Numbered from the stretch's first letter, positions 8,073 to 16,684 are shown. The stretch: DNA of 64,000 nucleotides from DASQYE01 sp036389675 (GCA_036389675.1 DASVWI010000019.1:310001-374000), one strand, 5' to 3'. Made by a program: numbers and translations. Notes: generated by a model from the letters alone, not told the origin.

Positions 8073-9527
8073 ATGAATCGTGTCCGGCGGCCTCGCCACA
8101 TACTCCTGAGCAAGCCGGCTCAGACCATACTGTTCGTCTTCATCTTCGCCTCTCTGCCCCTCTTCGTTCCGCATCTGGACAAGTTTCGCGAGATGCTTCC
8201 GAACCCGAAGGGCCTCGTCTCCTTCAAAGGAAGCGAAGCGCCGCAGGCGGGCGGCGGCGGCGACATACCGGGCGGCGCGCCCGCGAGCAGCGATTCGACC
8301 TTTGCCGCGACAGCCGCTCCCACCCCCGTCATCGTCGGCGCAGATCATCCCGTCGAAGACCCTTCGAGCGCGCTCGACGCCTTCTATGCGACGCTGGCGC
8401 GCACGGACGCGCACGCCCCCTCGGCCATCACTCGCATCACGCATTACGGAGACTCGCCGATCACCAACGACGGCATCACCAGCACCGTTCGCAGACTGAT
8501 GCAGACGCGCTTCGGCGACGCAGGCCACGGCTTCATCCTGATGGATCGCCCATGGGCATGGTACGGGCACGATGCCATCAGCTTTACGCCCGGCGGAGGT
8601 TGGAGCGCCGACCCGATGATGAACGGGAAGGCGAACGACGGCGATTTCGGTCTGGGCGGCGTGACGTTTCGCGCGACGGGGCCGGGCAAGTACACGCGCT
8701 TCGGCCCGGCGAGTCAGGGCGAGACGGGTAAGAACTTCTCGCGCATGGACGTTTACTACTTGCAGCAGCCGACGGGCGGAGAGTTCAGCGTTGACGTTAA
8801 TGACGGCAATGCTCAAACCATCTCGACGCGCGGCGCGGACGTGCGCTCAGGCTTCTTCGAGGTCAAAGCCCCGCAAGCGGGCGCGAACAACTTCGATGTC
8901 AGGACGGTCAGCGGTGAAGTGCGCCTCTTCGGCGCTGTGCTGGAGAACGACGGGCCGGGCGTGGTCTACGACAGCCTCGGCGTCAACGGCGCGTACGCGG
9001 GGCTGCTCGCTTCCGCCATGAGCGAGGCGCACTGGACTGAGCAGTTGCAGCATCGCAAGCCCAACCTCGTCATACTCAATTACGGCACGAACGAGAGCCA
9101 GTATGCGACGCCCGAACAGTTGGAGCGTTACGATAAGGATTTACGAGAGGTGGTGCGCCGCGTGCGCGAGGCTTTGCCGGGCGTCTCTATCCTGATCGTC
9201 TCGCCGATGGATCGCGGCCAGATGTCTCCCGGCGGCAAGATCATCACCAAACCCTCCATCCCTTTGATCGTCGACCTGCAGCGCCGCGTCGCGCTCGAAA
9301 CGAACTGCGCCTTCTTCAACACCTACACGGCGATGGGCGGCGAGGGCACGATGGCGAAATGGGCGGCCCTGCCGAAGAAGCTGGTCAGAAGCGACCTGAC
9401 GCACCCGACCGCCGAGGGCGCGGAGATTGTCGGTCGCCTGATCTACGAAGCGCTCTATGACGGCTACACGAAATTCAGGGGGCGCACCGGCAGCCAACCA
9501 CTGATCGCGCAGGGCAAGGGCAACTGA
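8073..9527 (+). CDS. Membrane-anchored SGNH hydrolase-like protein
   Basis: A 484-residue second SGNH protein with an N-terminal membrane anchor (TILFVFIFASLPLFV, about residues 17-31) and a Gly/Ala/Pro-rich linker. Blocks seen: THYGDSPITND with nucleophile S128, LGVNGAYA, YGTNE with N340, and DLTHPTAEG with D441 and H444. Block I reads GDSP where its upstream neighbour has GDSH. Its layout parallels the 4787-6028 protein, so the two look like diverged paralogues on either side of the MBOAT gene. The frame stays open back to an ATG at 7947, but those 42 codons have lower third-position GC and would put a charged stretch before the anchor, so the ATG at 8073 is preferred. Neither start has a strong ribosome site. 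Confidence 0.8.
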   Translation: MNRVRRPRHILLSKPAQTILFVFIFASLPLFVPHLDKFREMLPNPKGLVSFKGSEAPQAGGGGDIPGGAPASSDSTFAATAAPTPVIVGADHPVEDPSSALDAFYATLARTDAHAPSAITRITHYGDSPITNDGITSTVRRLMQTRFGDAGHGFILMDRPWAWYGHDAISFTPGGGWSADPMMNGKANDGDFGLGGVTFRATGPGKYTRFGPASQGETGKNFSRMDVYYLQQPTGGEFSVDVNDGNAQTISTRGADVRSGFFEVKAPQAGANNFDVRTVSGEVRLFGAVLENDGPGVVYDSLGVNGAYAGLLASAMSEAHWTEQLQHRKPNLVILNYGTNESQYATPEQLERYDKDLREVVRRVREALPGVSILIVSPMDRGQMSPGGKIITKPSIPLIVDLQRRVALETNCAFFNTYTAMGGEGTMAKWAALPKKLVRSDLTHPTAEGAEIVGRLIYEALYDGYTKFRGRTGSQPLIAQGKGN

Positions 9528-9548
9528 GACCCAAGGCGAGACGGCTAA

Positions 9549-9596
9549 AAGAGGAAAGCGTGCTGATTCTGGAAGGAATCAGCACGCTTTCCTCTT
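9549..9596. terminator. Bidirectional intrinsic terminator
   Basis: A perfect 21-bp stem (9549-9569 with 9576-9596) and a 6-base loop lie between the convergent SGNH gene and the secreted-protein gene. The arm ends supply A- and T-rich flanks on both strands. It probably ends transcription in both directions. Confidence 0.85.
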
Positions 9597-9613
9597 GTCT
9601 CTCTTATCGTCGC

Positions 9614-10114
9614 TTATCCCTTGCAGCGAATCTTGAATTCGTCGACCGTAACTTTCATCTCACCGTTGGCGGTTGTGATCAGATGGTATCGAACGTCAAG
9701 CAGGTAGTTGGCTCCCTTGCCCTGACTGACAAAGCGCTGGGTCAGTAGAAGAGTCTCCTCTTCCTGCGGGGTGATGGTATTGGAAATGATCGGCTGGTTA
9801 CTGACGGCCACGTACTGGACGCCTGTGGTCTGACCAACACCGGTCATCCCCTGATAGTTGGCCGCCAGTTGGAAATGCTGCCCGCCGTTGGCATCGTATG
9901 AGAGCTTGGCCCTGACGTGCAGATTGCCGCTCATGTTGATTATCTCTCCCGTGCAGGGATTAACATCATCGAACTCAAAAGGAATGATGAGATTCTGATC
10001 GAAGGCTGGCTCGGGGTCTTCCGCCCTGACTGGCATGGGCAGCGCCATGCCGGGTAGAAGAAAAGCTGCCGCGAATATCAGGAACATGGACAGTTTCGTT
10101 ACGCTTCTTTTCAT
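9614..10114 (-). CDS. Secreted protein of unknown function
   Basis: A 166-residue exported protein. The signal peptide covers residues 1-31 (KLSMFLIFAAAFLLPGMALP) with likely cleavage after VRA before EDPEP. The mature part opens with a NLIIPFEF motif, has a single Cys near CTGEIIN and a C-terminal Cys in KIRCKG that could form a disulfide, and alternates polar and hydrophobic residues as in an all-beta domain. The frame extends upstream to 10291, but the ATG at 10114 places the signal peptide at the N-terminus and has GAGG about 10 bases before it. Function unknown; similar short beta-rich exported proteins are common in this type of genome (inference). Confidence 0.72.
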   Translation of the reverse strand: MKRSVTKLSMFLIFAAAFLLPGMALPMPVRAEDPEPAFDQNLIIPFEFDDVNPCTGEIINMSGNLHVRAKLSYDANGGQHFQLAANYQGMTGVGQTTGVQYVAVSNQPIISNTITPQEEETLLLTQRFVSQGKGANYLLDVRYHLITTANGEMKVTVDEFKIRCKG

Positions 10115-10605
10115 AACATGTAACCTCATAGGGGAAAGCACCGCATCGGATTTCGCGGCGCGTGGGTTAATCGGGGCAAGGCCGTGGTCGAAGAGACGCG
10201 CGCCCTGGGTTAAGCGTGCGTCCGTCCGTCTAGACCGGTAAAGATCACCCTCAAGCCAATTCCTGCCCGCCTCGCCGCCATCCGCGTACATTTCGCCCGG
10301 AAGCGGTCGCCGCTGTCGCCCGACGCGCAGGCACGAGTTGGCACGGCGAAGGCGTCAATCTATGGCTATAAAGTTGTCGGGTTGACTTGAGAGTATAAGA
10401 GACCAGCGCTCCCGTGAGCATTTTGATCGCGCACAGCCTAGACCCTGCGGCATAGAATTGTCAACCGGAGTTTTCCCTAAGCTCCTGCCCGCTTTGATCG
10501 GACACCGGGTCGCATCACCTGATTGCAGACAAAAGAGAGTACTAACCCGCCCCTTTTTCCAGAAGTGCGGGCAGAGGCTTCTATGCGAGAAGAGAAAGAG
10601 AGTGT
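10115..10605. other. Intergenic region
   Basis: This 491-base gap between two minus-strand genes holds no convincing gene. A 9-bp inverted repeat (ACCCGCCCC near 10545 with GGGGCGGGT near 10611) brackets a purine-rich stretch and overlaps the end of the PEGA/TPR gene; it could act as that gene's terminator. No RNA gene or riboswitch was recognised. Confidence 0.4.
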
Positions 10606-11583
10606 TTAGGGGGCGGGTGTTTCCTGCTCCGCGGCCTGTCGGCGTAGCTGGTCTATGATCGAGCGAACGGCGGGGGCGAGGCTGCCTTCCGGCGCGAGCT
10701 GCAAATATTTCTCGTAGGCTTCGACGGCCTCCCTGTAGCGCTCCATCTTCTCGTAGACAGCGCCGAGCAGTTGGTACAGCACCGGCTCTGTGTCTGAGAG
10801 CTGCGCGAGCGCGGCGCGAAATTCCGCGACCGCCTCTTCGTTCATTCCTTTCTCTTCGTAGACGAGGGCCAGACCCGTGTGCGCTTCCGGCTGAAAGCCG
10901 CGCGCCTCGCGTATCGAGCGACGGAAGGCTTCGATTGATTCGTTGACGAAGGCAGAGGCGCGAAGGATGCGTCCTTCGACGGCGGACGCTTCCGGGTAGA
11001 CGGGGCGAGCGCGTCGAGCGAGCGCTATCTCATCGAGCGCGCCCGTGTAGTCGTTCAGGTCCAGCAGCACGCGCGCCAGCCCGACGTGTGCCGCCGCGTA
11101 AGCGGGACGAGACTTGAGCGCGCTGCGATACACTTCGGCGGCAGCCTTGCGCGCCTCGTCATCTTTCGCCTTCTCGCGCTCCGCTTCGGCCTGCTGAAAC
11201 AGAAGCTCGGCCCGGTCGGTCGTCCGCACGAGCGCCACCTTGAGCTGGCCGCGCTGGGTGGGAAGAACGGGCAGCGTTCTCTCTTTGAACCCGCCGGCGC
11301 GCACGCGCAGCGTGTGTCGTCCCGCCGCGACGTTATTGATTTCGAGCCTGCCGCCTGTGTCCGTCACACCGCGCCGCACTTCGTCTAGCCAGACGACGGC
11401 CTCCGGCTCGGTCTCAACCGTAATGGATTTCGCCGTCGCTCTGGCTGCTGCTGCTGCGGCTGGCTTCCTACGCTGCGCCGACTCGACGAGCGCGCCCGCC
11501 GGCAAAACAGAGAATCCCAGGAGCGCACAAATCAAGAGCGCGCGATTCGCTGAGGTGCGCCTTTTCTGCAAAGCGATGTTCAC
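10606..11583 (-). CDS. Exported PEGA-like and TPR repeat protein
   Basis: A 325-residue protein with a signal peptide (about residues 12-32, ALLICALLGFSVLPAGA). Residues 52-105 resemble a PEGA/carboxypeptidase-regulatory beta domain (SITVETEPEAVVWLDEV...AAGRHTLRVRAGGFKER). From about 120 to the end are TPR-type helical pairs (AYAAAHVGLARVLLDL, EAHTGLALVYEEKG, PVLYQLLGAVYEKM) that mediate protein contacts. The frame is open to an ATG at 11652 that overlaps the upstream transglycosylase. The GTG at 11583 is preferred: it has AGGGG 6 bases away and puts the signal peptide at the N-terminus. It follows the Slt70-like gene by 52 bases and is probably in its operon, so a periplasmic scaffold role is likely. 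Confidence 0.78.
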   Translation of the reverse strand: MNIALQKRRTSANRALLICALLGFSVLPAGALVESAQRRKPAAAAAARATAKSITVETEPEAVVWLDEVRRGVTDTGGRLEINNVAAGRHTLRVRAGGFKERTLPVLPTQRGQLKVALVRTTDRAELLFQQAEAEREKAKDDEARKAAAEVYRSALKSRPAYAAAHVGLARVLLDLNDYTGALDEIALARRARPVYPEASAVEGRILRASAFVNESIEAFRRSIREARGFQPEAHTGLALVYEEKGMNEEAVAEFRAALAQLSDTEPVLYQLLGAVYEKMERYREAVEAYEKYLQLAPEGSLAPAVRSIIDQLRRQAAEQETPAP

Positions 11584-11635
11584 TATAAATCCCCTGATTG
11601 ATAAACCATCTCCCCACCTGCGTGCCGACCGTTGC

Positions 11636-13954
11636 CTATTCATCGTCCTCATCGCCGCTCACGCGACGCGGGCGAATGGTCGGGTCTGTCCTCTGTCCGG
11701 CGCGCGCGCCGACTTCGGGACGAAACTGGCCGTTGTCGTCGTAGAGACGTTTGTACTGAAGAGTGTTGCGTACCACTCCCTGCACGTAGCCGCGCGTCTC
11801 TTTGAAGGGAATGGCCTCGGCCCACTCGTCAATCTCAAGGGGAAGCGAGGCGCGCCATTGCACGACGCGACCCGGCCCGGCGTTGTAGGCGGCGGCGACA
11901 TACTCTATGCGGCCATACTTGTCCATCTGGTCGCGCATGTATGCCGTGCCGAGTTGTATGTTAAGACGCGGCTCGTAGAGCGACTCGGCTGTGACGGAGC
12001 GATCAACGCCGTAACGCTTGGCGACGAGCATGCCCGTCGGCACGAGCAGCTGCATCAGGCCGTAGGCTTTCGCCGTCGAGCGCGCGCGCGTGTTAAAGAC
12101 CGATTCCTGTCTGATGAGCCCTGCGACCTGATGCGGGTCCAGATTCCTGGCGCGCGCTTCCTGAGTAATGATGTCCCAGTAGGCTAAGGGGTAAAAGACA
12201 TCCCACTCTTCGCGCGTCATCTCTTCCGGCTTCATCTGCGAATAGTCCGGGTAACTCGCCTTCAATATATTCAGCGCGCGCACGTTGTCTTCACGCGCGC
12301 GATAGATGCGCGCCAGCGCCAGATTGACGCGCGGGCTTGAGGGCACGGCCTGCGAGGCCACGGCCAGCTCTTCGAGCGCCCAATCCTCAGCGCCGATGTT
12401 AGTCAACTGGTCAGCCTTAGTGATGCGCTCCATTTCATTGGCGGAGGCCGTCTCTTCGGCGACCGTCACGGTCTGAAGGTTGGCGACGGCGCGCCCAATG
12501 GCCGAGTCGGGCGGGAAATTTCCCTCAGCCGAAACGCGATTGCGCTCCATCGTGTCGAGCCTCTGCTTCGCCAGTTGGCCGTACCAGTTCGCGCCGTAAC
12601 GCGATTGCAATCCCTCGTAGATGGCGCGCGCCTCGCTCGTGCGACCTGCGCGCTCGCTATCGCGCCCGGCCCAGTATCCGGCACGCCCGCGATTGTCCGT
12701 GTTCTTGTCCGCGTAGTAGGCCAGATGCTCCACCAGTAGACGAGAGGATTCGGCGTAGTTCTTCGCTTCGTGCGCGGCCCAGGCCATCTCGAACTGGGCC
12801 TGTGCCACTTCAGCCGTGCCCGGATAAGCCGTGACCGCCGTGCGGAAGAAGTAGTTGGCGTCCGCCACGTTCCTGGCGTCCTCGGCCATCCGACCCACGT
12901 TGGCGAAAGCGCGCGGCGTCCAGCTGCTCTGCGGAAAGACCCTTCGCATCTCATCCACGGTCGCGCGCACCTGATCCCACTGCCGCGCAGAGGCGTAACC
13001 CTGTGCCAGATAATAGAGCGCTTCGGCGCGCAGCTCGCCGGCTGAAGAAGGCAGACCACGCAGGGCTGCGACAGCATCGGTCGTGCGCTTGGCATACACG
13101 GCGGCAGTGCCGCGACGCAGTTGCGCCTGCGGCGTCTGCGTGTTCGGGAAACGCGCGAAGGCTTCCGTGTAAGCGTTGAAGGCGTCGTTGTATCGCTTCG
13201 CCGCGTAGAGACGCTCGGCGCGAGTCGTGGCCTCTTCGGCTGTGGCGGGCGAGGTCGTTGAAGAGAGGCGCGCGATGGCTGTCGCGGCCTCCGTGCTCTC
13301 CGCAGAGGCAGGCGCGTAGAAGTAGAGGCGTCGATACGCGGCCAGCGCGCGCGTCTGGTCAGACGCCTGCTCCGAAGCCCTTGCCGAGAGTAGCAGCGCC
13401 GCCGCGTCATCCTTCTCGCTTAAATCTTTCAGGAGCAGGGGCACGCCCGCCGCCTGACCGTCCTGCATGACGATCTCCGCGTCTTTGAGCGAGGCTTCGC
13501 GCGAGCGCATGCTCGACGGGTAATCGCGCACGAGCTGTTCATAGGCGGCGCGCGCTTCCGCTCGCCGGTTTGATTGTTCCAGAGCGCGGGCACGCATGAG
13601 CAGCGCGTAATCGCCGAGCGCCGTGTGCTTGTGGATGACGCTCGCTTCCAGAAGGGAAGCAGCCCCGGCGTGATCGTTCGCCTTGAGCCTGATTCGAGCG
13701 CGAACCATGCGCGCCAGACCGGCGGCCTTCGTTTCGGGGAAATCACTCTCGATGCGCGCGACCGCATCCTCGGACGGCAGGACTCCGTTGCTGGTCATCG
13801 CGCGCAGGGTTTCGAGCGCCTTCTGCTCGGCGCTTGTGCCCTGCTGCCGCGTGCTGCAACTAGCGCTCATAAAGGGCGCGAGCGATGCGCCGATCACCAG
13901 GACCAGCCCGATGATGATGAAGGTGATGCGATGCTGGCGGAAGTTAAAGCTCAA
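11636..13954 (-). CDS. Soluble lytic murein transglycosylase with helical repeats (Slt70-like)
   Basis: A 772-residue periplasmic enzyme. An N-terminal hydrophobic segment (FIIIGLVLVIGASLAPF) is followed by SASCS, which might be a weak lipobox. Residues 50-560 form a long TPR-like superhelix, like the doughnut of Slt70. The C-terminal SLT catalytic domain starts near 600: catalytic glutamate about E617 in IRQESVFN, then AYGLMQLLVPTG and YNAGPGRV. It cleaves peptidoglycan glycan strands, forming 1,6-anhydroMurNAc ends. The frame extends to a TTG at 13978, but the TTG at 13954 has GAGAGGGAAGG upstream and is preferred. A tail of acidic residues (SGDEDDE) ends the protein. Confidence 0.88.
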   Translation of the reverse strand: MSFNFRQHRITFIIIGLVLVIGASLAPFMSASCSTRQQGTSAEQKALETLRAMTSNGVLPSEDAVARIESDFPETKAAGLARMVRARIRLKANDHAGAASLLEASVIHKHTALGDYALLMRARALEQSNRRAEARAAYEQLVRDYPSSMRSREASLKDAEIVMQDGQAAGVPLLLKDLSEKDDAAALLLSARASEQASDQTRALAAYRRLYFYAPASAESTEAATAIARLSSTTSPATAEEATTRAERLYAAKRYNDAFNAYTEAFARFPNTQTPQAQLRRGTAAVYAKRTTDAVAALRGLPSSAGELRAEALYYLAQGYASARQWDQVRATVDEMRRVFPQSSWTPRAFANVGRMAEDARNVADANYFFRTAVTAYPGTAEVAQAQFEMAWAAHEAKNYAESSRLLVEHLAYYADKNTDNRGRAGYWAGRDSERAGRTSEARAIYEGLQSRYGANWYGQLAKQRLDTMERNRVSAEGNFPPDSAIGRAVANLQTVTVAEETASANEMERITKADQLTNIGAEDWALEELAVASQAVPSSPRVNLALARIYRAREDNVRALNILKASYPDYSQMKPEEMTREEWDVFYPLAYWDIITQEARARNLDPHQVAGLIRQESVFNTRARSTAKAYGLMQLLVPTGMLVAKRYGVDRSVTAESLYEPRLNIQLGTAYMRDQMDKYGRIEYVAAAYNAGPGRVVQWRASLPLEIDEWAEAIPFKETRGYVQGVVRNTLQYKRLYDDNGQFRPEVGARAGQRTDPTIRPRRVSGDEDDE

Positions 13955-14051
13955 GATGCCTTCCCTCTCATTAATCAAAAACTCTTAGCTTGACGTGAAC
14001 CCACAGGTGGCGCTTGGATGCCACGCGCGAGGAGAGCGGTTGCTATAAAAA

Positions 14052-14126
14052 CAGTGACGAGCGACAAGTGAGAAGATAAAAAAACTCGCTTTCACTCGTC
14101 ACTCGTCACTCGTCACTTGCCACTGC
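14052..14126. repeat. Heptad palindrome (GTGACGA/TCGTCAC family)
   Basis: The left arm has units GTGACGA, GCGACAA and GTGAGAA (from 14054). The right arm has ACTCGTC three times (14094, 14101, 14108) then ACTTGCC. The A-rich centre is unrelated. It lies in a 174-base gap between two minus-strand genes and ends three bases from the stop codon of the GAF gene. Related elements are at 31472, 47967 and 51303. Confidence 0.75.
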
Positions 14127-14128
14127 GC

Positions 14129-15667
14129 TTAGGCCGAGACGGCTGCGCCCGGATAGGTGTCGCCCAGCTTCGTGGGGTCGCCTTCGGCCAGAGTGTTGAC
14201 CAGCTCCTGATGAAAATAGTCGTAGCGGGCGGCGACAGGAGGCGCGACGCGCTTGTCGTACATCTGGCGCGAGCGGTCTATGTCCTCGCGCAGCCGCTCG
14301 TAGATGTTGCCCTGCGTGCGCCCTTCCTTGACCTTCTGCTCGTTGTAGAGCTTGATCTCGGAGACGAGCAGGCGTGCGAAGCGGCGCGCGTCGTTATGTA
14401 AGCGCCGCTCGTCGTCGCTGACCTCTATGGGCAGCTCCGCCTCGGCGCTGCCGTAGCGACGCGACGTGCCGAGGCGTGCGCCGTACTGCTCGGCTGGCTG
14501 CGAAGCCGAAGGCGAAGAGACCTGCGCGGAATCTGTCTGGACGGGCGCGGCCTCAGGGGGTGGAGAAGCTGCGTCATCCCATGAGGGGGCAGCCGGTATG
14601 TAGGGCGCGACCCCCTTTTCTTCGACATCGAGCGGCATGGCCTCGACGGTCGGCGTCTCGTCTTCGACAGGCCATGCCTCCTGTGCGGGAGCGCTTGCGC
14701 TATCCCAGCTCTCGGACGGGCTCGTGGTTGCTGCTTCCTCTGTGGCCGAGGGATATTCTTCGACAGTCGTTGGCGCGGGCTCTGCCGAGACCTCTTCCTG
14801 CTCGTCGGCGACCGTCGATGCCTCCTGCTCCGGCGCTACGGTCTCGGCGGCAGGCGGCTGTGCACTCTCCACTTCAGTGACGGGTTGCTGGCGGCCCGTG
14901 GTGCGCTGCGGTCGTGCGGAGTTGCGCGAGAGCGATAGCAGCTCGACGGCCATAGCGGCGACGCGCGCCAGCGTCTCCAATGCTTCGAGGTTGACGGCAT
15001 CGGCTTCGAGCGCGGCTGAATCCGCATAGAGCACGGCGACCGATTTGTCGCGCACGACGAGCGGAATGGCGACCATTCGTTGCGGGGGTTCCGATCCAAG
15101 TCGGCTCAGCAGGTCGTGGTCTTCGGCGTTAGCGCCGGGCGCGCCGCTCCATGTCGTCCGCGATCTGGCGACATCGCCGAGCAGGGTGTCGTCCGTGATG
15201 GAGAGACTGATGTCGCGAATCGCGTCGTCGCCGACCGTGCCCTCGAAGCCGCGACCCCGCCAGCCCGTCGCCTGCTCGTTCTTAATGACGAAGAATGCGA
15301 CGCGCGGCGCGAAGGAGGCGGCGCGGTTGACGAGCGCGTCGAGAATGCTGGCCTGCGTGCGCTGGTCGTCAATCTCTTCAATGGCGGCTTTGAGAATCGC
15401 CATGTCGCTCGAAGCCTTTGTGCGCGCGGACTCGGCGGCGGCCACCTCTATGCCCTGCTCGTGCGCGGCGCGTATATGCTCCGCGATAGAAACGGCGAGA
15501 GATGTGTCGGTCTCGCCCTCGCTCGTCGAGCGTTCGAGGACACGCGTGAACGCTTCATTGACCTGACTCTGAAGGCGTGCGACCTCTTCCTGTATGCTGC
15601 TCAAGCGCGAGTTGATGTGATCGTTAAGCTCTGAGCGCAAGCTCTTTTCCAGTTCCTCACTGACCAC
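14129..15667 (-). CDS. GAF-domain protein with coiled coil, long acidic linker and conserved C-terminus
   Basis: A 512-residue protein. Residues 1-100 are a predicted coiled coil (EELEKSLRSELNDHINSRL). A GAF-like sensor domain spans about 105-245 (ASILDALVNRAASFAPRVAFFVI ... RMVAIPLVVRDKSVAVLYAD in part). A low-complexity Pro/Ala/Glu/Ser-rich linker (about 255-405) is followed by a charged helical C-terminal block (SDDERRLHNDARRFARLLV) that looks conserved rather than disordered. Start: the GTG at 15667 has a strong GGAGG 7 bases upstream; the frame extends to 15751 without such a signal. GAF domains bind small molecules; no enzyme domain is attached, so it may be a sensor or scaffold partner for the divergent response regulator. 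That link is inference from position only. Confidence 0.72.
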   Translation of the reverse strand: MVSEELEKSLRSELNDHINSRLSSIQEEVARLQSQVNEAFTRVLERSTSEGETDTSLAVSIAEHIRAAHEQGIEVAAAESARTKASSDMAILKAAIEEIDDQRTQASILDALVNRAASFAPRVAFFVIKNEQATGWRGRGFEGTVGDDAIRDISLSITDDTLLGDVARSRTTWSGAPGANAEDHDLLSRLGSEPPQRMVAIPLVVRDKSVAVLYADSAALEADAVNLEALETLARVAAMAVELLSLSRNSARPQRTTGRQQPVTEVESAQPPAAETVAPEQEASTVADEQEEVSAEPAPTTVEEYPSATEEAATTSPSESWDSASAPAQEAWPVEDETPTVEAMPLDVEEKGVAPYIPAAPSWDDAASPPPEAAPVQTDSAQVSSPSASQPAEQYGARLGTSRRYGSAEAELPIEVSDDERRLHNDARRFARLLVSEIKLYNEQKVKEGRTQGNIYERLREDIDRSRQMYDKRVAPPVAARYDYFHQELVNTLAEGDPTKLGDTYPGAAVSA

Positions 15668-15852
15668 CTTTCGTCCTCCTTCAATCTTCGGTCGTTTCCT
15701 TCGTCTGAATCTGTTCGGGGGGCCACCGTCGTAATTAAACGTGCGGGCCACAAGGGAAGCTCAACTGCCGTGGCTGCAAACGTCCCTTTCGGATTATGGA
15801 CGGGCATAACGAATAGTGTCAAGAACCTCTTTAATTAATAGCACTTGAAAGT

Positions 15853-15882
15853 TTGACACTCATCGGGTTACTAGGCTATAGA
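15853..15882 (+). promoter_or_regulatory. Predicted sigma-70 promoter for the response regulator gene
   Basis: A perfect TTGACA at 15853-15858 and TATAGA at 15877-15882 are separated by 18 bases. Transcription would start near 15889, at the left end of the adjoining heptad palindrome, giving a leader of about 110 bases made almost entirely of that repeat. Confidence 0.65.
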
Positions 15883-15884
15883 CA

Positions 15885-15995
15885 TTTTAGATTTTGGATT
15901 TTGGATTGGCAGGCAGGGGAGCTTGAAAGGCGGCACTCCCAAATTCAGGACGCGGAAAGCGTTAATCCGAAATCCGAAATTCGAAATTCGAAATT
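15885..15995. repeat. Heptad palindrome (TTTTGGA/AATCCGA family) in a 5' leader
   Basis: The left arm has TTTTAGA, TTTTGGA, TTTTGGA from 15885. The right arm has AATCCGA twice (15964, 15971) then AATTCGA twice (15978, 15985). The centre is an unrelated 55-base sequence. It fills the space between the predicted promoter and the ATG of the response regulator. Related elements are at 50328 and 61133. Confidence 0.75.
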
Positions 15996-16000
15996 GAGTG

Positions 16001-16384
16001 ATGCCTACCAGTATTCTTATCTGCGACGACTACGAGGACAACCGGGAGTTGTTGCGCCTGATGCTGATGACGGACGGGCACGCGACCCGCGAGGCGCGCA
16101 ACGGTCGCGAGTGCGTCACGATGGCGATTGAGGAGCAGCCGGATCTGATTCTGGTTGATCTCTCGATGCCGGAGCTGGATGGCTGGGGCGTGCTCAGGGA
16201 GTTGCGCGCAGACGAGCGGACGCGCCGCATTCCCTGCGTCGCCGTCTCGGCCTCGGCCACGGCGGGGCGCGAGACCGCCCTTGAGCGCGGGTTCAACGAT
16301 TACCTCTCGAAACCTTTTCGCAAGCAGGACTTGCTCGGCATGGTCGCACGCCTGCTCAGCGAAGGGCGCAGTAGTAGCAGCTAG
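16001..16384 (+). CDS. Single-domain response regulator
   Basis: A 127-residue CheY-like receiver with no output domain. Conserved features: the acidic pair D9/D10 in ICDDYEDN, phospho-acceptor D53 in LVDLSMPELDGW, S83 in AVSASA, and K104 in YLSKPF. It would be phosphorylated on D53 by a histidine kinase not encoded in this window, and act through protein contact. The ATG at 16001 is preferred to the overlapping GTG at 15998; neither has a Shine-Dalgarno site, because the upstream sequence is the arm of a repeat. The next gene follows after 9 bases, so the pair is probably one transcript. Confidence 0.9.
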   Translation: MPTSILICDDYEDNRELLRLMLMTDGHATREARNGRECVTMAIEEQPDLILVDLSMPELDGWGVLRELRADERTRRIPCVAVSASATAGRETALERGFNDYLSKPFRKQDLLGMVARLLSEGRSSSS

Positions 16385-16393
16385 GTCAAGCTG

Positions 16394-16684
16394 ATGCCAG
16401 CCGGTAAAAAAGCTGAGACATCCGAAACGGACGAGCCCGGCGCGGGCGTCATTCTCGTCGCCTTCGAGAAACTCTTCGGCGGAGGGCGCGGCGTCCGCAA
16501 GTTCCCTCGCTCCGGCCTGCGCTATGTCAATCTCAAGGACGGAGCGGTGCTCGTCGAGCAGAATCCGAAGAAGCGCAGCGAGTGGGCCAAACTCGCCAAC
16601 GACGGCCATCGCGTCGCGTGGGTAATGCGCGACGGCGAGTACCTCGCACGCGTCGTTGACGGCGAAGTCGTCAGGCTCGACTGA
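16394..16684 (+). CDS. Unknown 96-residue protein linked to the response regulator
   Basis: A short soluble protein without signal peptide or membrane segment. After an acidic N-terminus (about 15 residues), there is a predicted alpha/beta domain: VILVAFEKLFGGG, a basic patch GVRKFPRSGLRYVNL, and strands AVLVEQN and WVMRDGEYLARVVDGEVVRLD. No family was recognised. It starts 9 bases after the response regulator stop with AGGT upstream, so it is likely translated from the same mRNA and may be its partner or target. That is inference. Confidence 0.55.
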   Translation: MPAGKKAETSETDEPGAGVILVAFEKLFGGGRGVRKFPRSGLRYVNLKDGAVLVEQNPKKRSEWAKLANDGHRVAWVMRDGEYLARVVDGEVVRLD

